Source: a virus | Virus record (IMG/VR): IMGVR_UViG_3300030380_001818 | Location: 1 to 32,969 of that record | Reading direction: 5' to 3' (one strand) | DNA length: 32,969 nucleotides | Shown here: one piece after another, positions 21,139-27,724 of the stretch | How positions within the stretch are numbered: position 1 is the stretch's first letter | Layout of the letters: each line of letters starts with the position of its first letter | The notes under the pieces: generated by a model | What the model was told of the DNA's origin: nothing | Databases searched by the model: none | What the model saw: only the letters and a program-made list of their open reading frames with translations | Made by a program: the position numbers and the translations under genes

Positions 21139-22655
21139 TTGACTTTAAGTACAAACCTGATGGCAGTGTACTAAAATCTTTTATGAAGGATCATACTTTT
21201 TTTCGTGGCATTAGAGGTCCAGTTGGTTCTGGCAAATCTGTTGGCTGCTGTGTTGAGGTCTTTCGCAGAGCTTTAGAGCAGAAGAAAGGTCCAGATGGTA
21301 TTCGTAAAAGCAGATGGGCTATCATTCGAAACACTAATCCACAACTTCGAACAACAACTATAAAGACTTGGCTTGATTGGTTTCCTGAAGCTGATTGGGG
21401 TAAGTTTATGTGGTCAGTTCCGTATACTCATTACATAAAAAAGGGAGACATTGATCTTGAGGTTATCTTCTTAGCTTTAGATAGACCTGAAGATGTTAAG
21501 AAACTTCTATCATTAGAACTAACAGGGATATGGATTAATGAAGCAAGAGAGATTCCAAAATCTATTATTGATGCTTGTACTATGCGTGTCGGTCGTTTTC
21601 CTTCAATGCGTGATGGAGGTCCTTCTTGGACTGGTGTAATAGCAGATACTAACGCACCAGAAGAAGATCACTGGTGGCCTATTATGTCAGGCGAAGTTCC
21701 TATTCCTGATCATATTCCTAGAGAGCAAGCTAAGATGTTAGTTAGACCTGATAACTGGTCTTTCTTTACGCAACCTTCTGCAATGGTTGAAAAGAAAGAT
21801 GAGGAAGGGGAAATTCTTGATTACTTACCTAATAAGGAGGCTGAGAATTGTAAGAACATGCTTGCAAATTATTATTCCAATCTTATTAGAGGTAAGACAA
21901 AATCATGGATAGATGTATATGTAATGAACCGTTTAGGGCATATACAAGACGGAAAGCCAGTATACCCTATGTTTGCACCAGAAGTTCACATTGCAAAAGA
22001 AGAAATACCAGTAGCAGCCAATGTTCCTGTATATGTTGGCGTAGACTTTGGATTAACACCAGCCGCAGTTCTTGGGCAGAAAGTACGAGGTCGATGGTAT
22101 TTGCAATCAGAAATTGTAGCAATAGACATGGGCATCGTTCGTTTTGCAGAAGTTCTTAGGCAAGAACTATCAACTAGGTTTGCTGCTGCTTCTGAGGTAA
22201 TTATTTATGGTGATCCTTCTGGTGACTTTAGAGCGCAAACAGATGAATCAACTCCCTTTCATATTTTGCGCGGTGCTGGCTTGAGGGCGTTCCCAGCGCC
22301 TTCCAACTCTGTTGATCTTCGACTTGAATCGGTATCCTCCCAATTAACGAAGATGGTCGATGGTAAGTCAGCACTTTTAATAGATAGGCGTTGCCCTCAA
22401 CTTATTAAGGGTTTTGAGGGTGGTTATGCCTATAAGCGTATGGAAGTTTCTGGTGAAAGATACGCAGACAAACCAGATAAGAATATGTTTTCTCATGTTC
22501 ATGATGCAGCTCAATACTTGTTTCTTGGTGCTGGTGAAGGTAGAGCTTTATTAAATACACAAAAACCAGCAAGAGCTGTTGTTGCTAGTCGTAACTTTGA
22601 TGTATTTAAGAAAAGTCCGAAGCAGCGCAAACAAAGTGTTTGGGCTAGAATGTAG
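21135..22655 (+). CDS. Terminase large subunit
   Basis: 506 residues. ATPase part: Walker A GPVGSGKS (28-35), Walker B ending GIWINEARE (131-139) and a coupling-type motif ADTNAPEE (170-177). Nuclease part: VGVDFGLTP with D304, YGDPSGDFRAQTDE with D360 and D364, and HVHDAAQY with D457, the RNase H-like metal site that cuts concatemers. It packages DNA into proheads through the portal. Length and domain order are normal for T7-like/P22-like podophages. It starts inside the stop of the previous gene (ATGA) and is followed by the late motif TTTGTGCATTG. Confidence 0.95.
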   Translation: MIDFKYKPDGSVLKSFMKDHTFFRGIRGPVGSGKSVGCCVEVFRRALEQKKGPDGIRKSRWAIIRNTNPQLRTTTIKTWLDWFPEADWGKFMWSVPYTHYIKKGDIDLEVIFLALDRPEDVKKLLSLELTGIWINEAREIPKSIIDACTMRVGRFPSMRDGGPSWTGVIADTNAPEEDHWWPIMSGEVPIPDHIPREQAKMLVRPDNWSFFTQPSAMVEKKDEEGEILDYLPNKEAENCKNMLANYYSNLIRGKTKSWIDVYVMNRLGHIQDGKPVYPMFAPEVHIAKEEIPVAANVPVYVGVDFGLTPAAVLGQKVRGRWYLQSEIVAIDMGIVRFAEVLRQELSTRFAAASEVIIYGDPSGDFRAQTDESTPFHILRGAGLRAFPAPSNSVDLRLESVSSQLTKMVDGKSALLIDRRCPQLIKGFEGGYAYKRMEVSGERYADKPDKNMFSHVHDAAQYLFLGAGEGRALLNTQKPARAVVASRNFDVFKKSPKQRKQSVWARM

Positions 22656-22666
22656 TTTGTGCATTG
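22656..22666 (+). promoter_or_regulatory. Late-block motif TTTGTGCRTTG, copy before portal block
   Basis: TTTGTGCATTG begins right after the terL stop and is followed by a T-rich tract. The gap 22656-22714 ends ACACAAGGAGATA, very like ACACAAGGAAATA before the tail fibre, so the two whole gaps are related, not just the 11-mer. Confidence 0.5.
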
Positions 22667-22714
22667 AGATTTTTTTCTTTTTGTGCTTACGAAAGATAAC
22701 ACAAGGAGATAGTT

Positions 22715-22918
22715 ATGTGTTTTGGTCCAACTAGAGCAGAGAAACAAACGGCTGTAACTCAACGCATGGAGGCTGATGAGGCTCAAAGGCAAGAAGCTGA
22801 AAAACGAGCAATGCAAAAACGTGAAGATATTCAAGAAGCAGTAATGAAAAGACAGGGCAGAACAAGAAGGTCTTTGTTTTCTTCTGGTCGTGGTGGATTT
22901 TTAGGTAGGTTCGACTAA
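22715..22918 (+). CDS. Small Met-Cys-Phe protein 2, before portal
   Basis: 67 residues with RBS AAGGAG. It begins MCFGPTRAEKQ, then a charged helix (AQRQEAEKRAMQKREDIQEA), then an Arg/Ser/Gly tail (RSLFSSGRGGFLGRFD). Short Cys-2 proteins just before the portal gene are frequent in podophages. Resembles the start of the 19368 product. The TAATG overlap couples it to the portal gene. Confidence 0.72.
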   Translation: MCFGPTRAEKQTAVTQRMEADEAQRQEAEKRAMQKREDIQEAVMKRQGRTRRSLFSSGRGGFLGRFD

Positions 22919-24444
22919 TGGATAAAATAGCTAGTCAGTACATTCAGAGTTATCAAAAAGCTAAAGCTTTTCGAGAAAACTGGGTTCCTCTTTTTGAAGA
23001 GTGCTATGAGTATGCTTTACCTCAGAGAGAGTCTTTTTATTATGAAGAGGCTGGTCAGCGTAGAGATGAAAAGATATTTGATGAAACTGCTGTAGTTGGA
23101 ACACAAGAGTTTGCTAGTAGGTTGCAATCTGGAATAGTTCCAAACTTTGCTCGATGGGCAGACCTTACCGCAGGGAGTGAGGTTCCTGTAGAACAGCGCG
23201 AAGAAGTTGATAATGTTCTTGATGAAGTTACAGAGTATGTATTTGAAGTTTTGAATAACTCAAATTTCAGCCAAGAAGTCCATGAGTCATTTATGGATTT
23301 GGCTGTTGGGACTGGTATCTTGTGCGTTGAGGAAGGTGACTCACTTAATCCAATTACTTTTAGCGCAATCCCCTTACCCCATGTTGTACTTGATACTGGT
23401 CCTGATGATAGAATAGATCATGTTTATAGAGAGCGTAAAAAGGTAAAGTTTGATCATTTACCTATTATGTATCCTGATGGAAACTTTGATCAGCGTGTTT
23501 TATCACTAATGGGAGGAGACAGAGAGACTACTGTTCTTGAACTTGTTTGCAGAGATTATTCCAAAAAGAACCAAGAAGCTTACTTACATTTTGCAATATG
23601 CATGACAACAAAGACTTTGTTACATTCAAAAGAGCTTTCAGGCATTGGGTCAAATCCTTTTATTTGTTTTCGTTGGAATAAGTGTGCTGGTGAGATATAT
23701 GGTCGAGGACCATTGTTAAATGCTTTGTCAGCAATCAAAACTACAAACTTAACAATAGAATTAATTCTTGAAAATGCTCAGATGTCTATATCTGGAATCT
23801 ATCAGATGGAAGACGATGGCGTTATAAACCCTGATACAATTAATCTCGTTCCAGGAAGTATTATTCCAAAAGCTATGGGGTCTGCTGGGTTACAACCGAT
23901 TCAAGCTGCTGGTCGTTTTGATGTAGCTCAACTTGTTTTAAGTGATATGCGCTTAAATATTAAACGTGCGCTTTATAATGATATGCTTGGAAATCCTGAT
24001 CGAACACCTGCAACCGCAACAGAAGTTGCCGAACGTATGGCTGATTTATCTCGAAGAATGGGTGCTGCTTTTGGTAGGTTGCAAGCAGAACTCGTGCAGC
24101 CTGTACTTCAACGAGTAATTTATATTTTGAAGAAGCAAGGCCGCATAGAGGTTCCTACAGTAAACGGAAGAGAAGTTAAAGTAAGATCGGTATCTCCTTT
24201 GGCTCAAGCTCAAGCTAATCAGGATATATCTAGTGTTGCAAGATTCTTAGAACTTACTGGTGCTACTTTTGGACCAGAGACTTTGCAGCTTCTAATTGAC
24301 TCAGAACAAACCGCAATTTTCCTTGCTAAAAAATTTGGTGTGCCAGAAAGCTTGATTCGTGATGAAGAACAGCGTAGACAAATAGCTGCAATAGCGCAGC
24401 AAATAGCACAGCAACAAGGAGTACCGATTGGGCAAGAAGAATGA
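22918..24444 (+). CDS. Portal (head-to-tail connector) protein
   Basis: 508 residues, about the length of T7 gp8. The N-terminus (SQYIQSYQKAKAFRENWVPL, then ECYEYALPQRESFY) and the block FASRLQSGIVPNFARWADL match the T7-type head-tail connector family. The acidic helix after it and the Gln-rich C-terminus (IAAIAQQIAQQQGVPIG) are also usual. It forms the dodecameric ring at one capsid vertex through which the terminase threads DNA and on which the tail tubular proteins assemble. Start by TAATG overlap. Confidence 0.93.
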   Translation: MDKIASQYIQSYQKAKAFRENWVPLFEECYEYALPQRESFYYEEAGQRRDEKIFDETAVVGTQEFASRLQSGIVPNFARWADLTAGSEVPVEQREEVDNVLDEVTEYVFEVLNNSNFSQEVHESFMDLAVGTGILCVEEGDSLNPITFSAIPLPHVVLDTGPDDRIDHVYRERKKVKFDHLPIMYPDGNFDQRVLSLMGGDRETTVLELVCRDYSKKNQEAYLHFAICMTTKTLLHSKELSGIGSNPFICFRWNKCAGEIYGRGPLLNALSAIKTTNLTIELILENAQMSISGIYQMEDDGVINPDTINLVPGSIIPKAMGSAGLQPIQAAGRFDVAQLVLSDMRLNIKRALYNDMLGNPDRTPATATEVAERMADLSRRMGAAFGRLQAELVQPVLQRVIYILKKQGRIEVPTVNGREVKVRSVSPLAQAQANQDISSVARFLELTGATFGPETLQLLIDSEQTAIFLAKKFGVPESLIRDEEQRRQIAAIAQQIAQQQGVPIGQEE

Positions 24445-24703
24445 CAATACATCTAATCTTGGTATAGATGGTTTTAAAAGATCGTCTGATTCTGATTTAG
24501 AAATTAGTCAAGTATTAGCTGAGACATTTAAAACTCCGTCAGGAGAAGCAACACTTAAATATTTGAAATCAATAACAATAGATATGATAAATGGTGCGGC
24601 AACATCTAGCGATGAACTACGTCACCATGAAGGTCAAAGATTTATTGTAGGTTTAATACAAGCAAGGATACAACATGCAGCAAGAAACAGAGCAAGCGAG
24701 TGA
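24428..24703 (+). CDS. Bbp19-like small protein
   Basis: 91 residues from TTG 24428, supported by AAGGAG six bases upstream; no other in-frame start suits. The middle FKTPSGEATLKYLKSITID, then DELRHHEGQRFIVGLIQARI, follows the Bbp19-like pattern (F-x-T-x-x-G-x-x-x-L-x-x-L ... H-x-EG-x-R-x-[FL]-V-x-x-[IL]) of small proteins placed between portal and scaffold in podophages. The role is unknown, possibly a head-assembly accessory. It overlaps both neighbours in other frames. Confidence 0.72.
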   Translation: MGKKNDNTSNLGIDGFKRSSDSDLEISQVLAETFKTPSGEATLKYLKSITIDMINGAATSSDELRHHEGQRFIVGLIQARIQHAARNRASE

Positions 24704-25430
24704 TACAGCAGTTGAAGTAGCACAAGCTGATGGTCGTGATTTTGTAACACAAGAAGACGTTGAAAAGGTATCTGAAACTTCTGATCGACCTGAGTGGCTA
24801 CCAGAGAAATTTAATAGTCCAGAAGATTTAGCAAAGTCTTATAATGAGCTATCTCAAAAACTTGGTAGTAAAGATGAAGATATTAGAAATCAAATAATAG
24901 AAGAAATACAAGCAGAGGCTTTTTCTGAAAGACCTGAAAAAGCTGGTGATTATCAATTACCAGAAATGGTTGATGAAGAAATGGCTGTTGATAATGAACT
25001 CCTTCAATGGTGGTCAGATCATTCTTTTGAAAATGGTTATAGCCAAGAAGAGTTTCAAAAAGGCATAGAAATGTATGCTCAGGCAATTAATGGAACTGAA
25101 CCTGATTTAGAAGCTGAGAGTGCTAAACTTGGAGATAGTGCTGAAGATCGTATTCAGGCAGCATCACTTTGGGCAAATAATTTTTTTCCAGAAGAAACTA
25201 TACCAGCAATAGAGCGTTTATGTGAAACATCTGAAGGTATTGTAGCGTTAGAAGCTATAATGGAAAAAATGAAAGATGGTTCATTTGGTGGAGATACTCA
25301 ACCTACTGCTGGTTTATCTGAAGCTCAACTTAGAGAAATGATGTCAGACTCTAGGTATCATGGATATAACAAGGACGCAGAATTTGTTAAACAAGTTGAT
25401 GAAGGCTGGAAACAACTTTACAGAGGTTAA
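24675..25430 (+). CDS. Capsid assembly scaffolding protein
   Basis: 251 residues, strongly acidic and helical, typical of T7 gp9-type scaffolds. It has an acidic N-terminus (QQETEQASDTAVEVAQ), RPEWLPEKFNSPEDLAKSYN (a hallmark WLPEKF-x-[ST]-PEDLAKSY block of phage scaffolds), DYQLPE-type linkers, and a short C-terminus that should contact the coat protein. It guides coat assembly and exits before DNA fills the head. The position between portal and major capsid genes confirms it. Confidence 0.9.
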   Translation: MQQETEQASDTAVEVAQADGRDFVTQEDVEKVSETSDRPEWLPEKFNSPEDLAKSYNELSQKLGSKDEDIRNQIIEEIQAEAFSERPEKAGDYQLPEMVDEEMAVDNELLQWWSDHSFENGYSQEEFQKGIEMYAQAINGTEPDLEAESAKLGDSAEDRIQAASLWANNFFPEETIPAIERLCETSEGIVALEAIMEKMKDGSFGGDTQPTAGLSEAQLREMMSDSRYHGYNKDAEFVKQVDEGWKQLYRG

Positions 25431-25941
25431 GATTATTCAGAGGGGTCAGTATTATCTGACTCCTTTTCAACCTTATCATATTGATGAAGTTGTAGATAAT
25501 CTAAGTTCTGAAAATATAGAAGAGCTTGCTTTGCTTGGTTATACGAACATACGCAAAGCAATAACTGATATGTATGAAACATCTGAATGTTATATAGCTA
25601 GAAAACAGGGGGAAACTTTTCTTGCTGTTGGTGGTCTTTGGTATCATGATGATCAAGATTGCCCACAAATGTTTGCAATGTTTTCTAATAATATAAAGAG
25701 ATCGTTTATTGCTGCTGCTCGTGGTTCAAAGATGGTTGTAGATTTTTTTGATAAGACTCAACCAATGATGACTATGACTATTTTGCAAAGTAATGAGCTA
25801 ATATTAAACTGGGCAGTATGGTTAGGTTTTGATCCTGTAGGTTTTATAGAACAAAGAAATCACAAGTATGTTGAATTTGTGCGTTGCAATCCGAATAAAA
25901 ATAATGTTAGCGATAAGATATTGCAGCCCGTAATACACTAA
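25360..25941 (+). CDS. gp13-like (DUF2833/GNAT-like) protein
   Basis: 193 residues. The core resembles T7 gp13-type proteins with a GNAT-like fold: a helix with IEELALLGYTNIRKAITDMY, strands CYIARKQGETFLAVGGLWY, a middle FAMFSNNIKRSFIAAARGS, and NELILNWAVWLGFDPVG near the end. In T7 this gene is needed for correct virion assembly. ATG 25360 overlaps the scaffold gene by 71 bases; ATG 25399 is an alternative, and neither has a strong RBS. The late motif TTTGTGCGTTG lies inside its 3' end, ahead of the capsid gene. Confidence 0.68.
   Translation: MDITRTQNLLNKLMKAGNNFTEVKIIQRGQYYLTPFQPYHIDEVVDNLSSENIEELALLGYTNIRKAITDMYETSECYIARKQGETFLAVGGLWYHDDQDCPQMFAMFSNNIKRSFIAAARGSKMVVDFFDKTQPMMTMTILQSNELILNWAVWLGFDPVGFIEQRNHKYVEFVRCNPNKNNVSDKILQPVIH
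25876..25886 (+). promoter_or_regulatory. Late-block motif TTTGTGCRTTG, copy before major capsid gene
   Basis: TTTGTGCGTTG within the end of the gp13-like gene, 145 bases before the major capsid start. The only copy inside a coding region; the encoded residues are FVRC. Confidence 0.45.
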
Positions 25942-26020
25942 GAGGCCCGATAGGATACCCTTGTTGAAGTGATAAAGCGGACACCTGTTAGTAACCGTAA
26001 CTTCAATAAGGAACTTATAA
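25942..26020 (+). promoter_or_regulatory. Major capsid leader with inverted repeat
   Basis: 79 untranslated bases. TTGAAGT (25964-25970) pairs ACTTCAA (26000-26006). AAGGA follows, 10 bases before the ATG. This is longer than most gaps in the operon and may stabilise or boost translation of the most abundant virion mRNA. Confidence 0.45.
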
Positions 26021-26830
26021 ATGGCTAATACAATAGACACAGCCTTTATCAAACAGTTCGAAACAGAAGTTCACATGGCATATCAGCGTATGGGTTCTAA
26101 GCTACGGAACACAGTACGGACTGCTAATGTAACTGGATCAACTGTTAGATTTCAAAAGATTGGTACTGCGGAAGCAACTACTAAATCTCGTAATGGTAAT
26201 GTAACTCCAATGGAGCTTGCACATACCAATGTAGAAGCAACAATGGCTGACTTCTTCGCTGCTGAGTACATCGATAAACTAGATGAACTCAAAACCAACA
26301 TCAATGAGCGTCAAGCTGTAGCGCAATCTGCTGCTGCTGCTCTAGGTCGTAAGACTGATAGCTTACTAATTACAGCTATGGATGCTGGTGCTAACTCAAC
26401 TCAAATTCATGATACAAGTTCTGCTGTTGAAAAAGCAGACTTATTGACTGTATTTGAAACATTTGGAACAGCTAATATTCCAGAGGATGGACAGCGTTAT
26501 ATCGCTATGCACCCAAAAGGTTTTGCTGATCTATTTAATATTAATGAGTTTGCATCATCTGACTTTGTTGGACCTCAAAACTTACCGTTTGCTGGTGGTA
26601 TGACAATGAAAGAGTTCTTGGGTTTCAAGATTTTTTCAACTGCTGCTGTCGCTGCTGGTAAGAGTATGTGCTATCACACAACTGCTGTTGGCTTGGGTAT
26701 CAACTCTGATGTTCAAACTGAAGTCAACTATGTTGCTGAGAAAGTATCTCACCTTGCAACATCTATGATGTCTATGGGTGCTGTTGTTATTGATGACAAT
26801 GGTATCTATGAACTATTAGATAATAACTAG
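26021..26830 (+). CDS. Major capsid protein
   Basis: 269 residues, somewhat shorter than T7 gp10A. It begins MANTIDTAFIKQFETEVHMA and contains VTPMELAHTNVEATMADFFA, then RKTDSLLITAMDAGA and RYIAMHPKGFADLF, then FAGGMTMKEFLGFKIF, all typical of the capsid family with the HK97-like fold in marine podophages. It forms the icosahedral shell around the scaffold. It follows the scaffold and gp13-like genes, with its own leader and candidate late motif. Strong RBS AAGGA. Confidence 0.9.
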   Translation: MANTIDTAFIKQFETEVHMAYQRMGSKLRNTVRTANVTGSTVRFQKIGTAEATTKSRNGNVTPMELAHTNVEATMADFFAAEYIDKLDELKTNINERQAVAQSAAAALGRKTDSLLITAMDAGANSTQIHDTSSAVEKADLLTVFETFGTANIPEDGQRYIAMHPKGFADLFNINEFASSDFVGPQNLPFAGGMTMKEFLGFKIFSTAAVAAGKSMCYHTTAVGLGINSDVQTEVNYVAEKVSHLATSMMSMGAVVIDDNGIYELLDNN

Positions 26831-26842
26831 GAGGGTTAGAAA

Positions 26843-27106
26843 ATGGCTTATAGTGCAAGTGGACTAACTCGTATTGGTGGTGATTCAAATGGTAGCTTGT
26901 GGCGATACACAACTACTGATGCCATCGCTACAGTAAATAATGCTGGTTACTTTAACGATGCAGCAAATATGCTTGCTATTCGTGATTTGATTGTAGTGCA
27001 TGATACTAATGTACCAACTACAAATTTTGTAACAGTATTATCTAATACTGGTTCTGTTGTTGATGTTTCAGACGGCACTGCCGTTGCTGAAACTGATGGC
27101 GACTAA
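26843..27106 (+). CDS. Small virion protein, candidate head decoration
   Basis: 87 residues with RBS GGAGGG. The sequence is beta-rich: WRYTTTDAIATVNNAGYFND, then MLAIRDLIVVHDTNVPTTNF, ending acidic (AVAETDGD). The pattern W-x-Y-x-[ST]-x-DA followed by GYFxDAA and L-x-[VI]-x-D-x-I resembles small head-decoration or fibre proteins placed after the major capsid gene. No direct proof. A strong GC hairpin follows it. Confidence 0.6.
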   Translation: MAYSASGLTRIGGDSNGSLWRYTTTDAIATVNNAGYFNDAANMLAIRDLIVVHDTNVPTTNFVTVLSNTGSVVDVSDGTAVAETDGD

Positions 27107-27113
27107 TAAAGGG

Positions 27114-27133
27114 ATGGGGGCTTCGGCCCCCAT
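27114..27133 (+). terminator. Strong UUCG hairpin after capsid genes, no T-run
   Basis: ATGGGGGC, TTCG, GCCCCCAT: 8-bp perfect stem with the very stable UUCG tetraloop. There is no U-tract after it, so complete termination is unlikely. T7 has a partial terminator at the matching place after gene 10, and an RNA-end-protecting or partial stop role fits. It ends six bases before the tail tubular A start. Confidence 0.6.
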
Positions 27134-27139
27134 ACTAAC

Positions 27140-27724
27140 ATGCCAACAATAGCTGATACCGCAGTCAAAATAGCATCTCGCGCATCCATCTTAATTGGTG
27201 GTGATGCGATTCAATCTTTTTCAGATGGAACAACAGAAGCAGATGTTTGTAATAATATCTACGAAGATGTTGCTCAATCTTGTTTAACAAGAACACGCTG
27301 GAGATTTGCAACAAATCAAGCTCAACTAAGTAGGCTTGTTGCTGCACCAACAGGACGTTTTGATGCAGCCTATCAACTTCCTTCTGATACATTGATGGTA
27401 AATGCAATTACTGTTCAAGACTTACCAATAAAATATGATGTTTACGGAAACAAAGCTTTCTGTAATGCAGACAGTGCTGATGTAGTAATTGCTGATTATA
27501 TCTTTCGAGTAGGTGAAGAGAACTGGCCTCCATATTTTATTCTTGGTGTTGAGTTTTTTTTAGCTAGTATACTTGCTATTTCTGTTGCTCGTGATGGGCA
27601 ATTAGGTGCAGCAATGGAATTAAAAGCTGAACAGCAAATGAGAAAATCAAGAACACTTGATTCACAGCAGCAAACAACACGCAAGCTGAATACTTCGAGG
27701 TTTATTGCACAAAGGCGTAGCTAA
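27140..27724 (+). CDS. Tail tubular protein A (gp11-like)
   Basis: 194 residues. It contains VKIASRASILIGGDAIQSF, then NNIYEDVAQSCLTRTRWRFA and RFDAAYQLPSDTLMV, and ends in a Gln/Arg-rich tail (MRKSRTLDSQQQTTRKL). This is the gp11/TTPA family pattern (hydrophobic head, RWRFA, YQLP). It forms the ring below the portal that starts the short tail. The stop overlaps the next ATG (TAATG). Confidence 0.9.
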   Translation: MPTIADTAVKIASRASILIGGDAIQSFSDGTTEADVCNNIYEDVAQSCLTRTRWRFATNQAQLSRLVAAPTGRFDAAYQLPSDTLMVNAITVQDLPIKYDVYGNKAFCNADSADVVIADYIFRVGEENWPPYFILGVEFFLASILAISVARDGQLGAAMELKAEQQMRKSRTLDSQQQTTRKLNTSRFIAQRRS

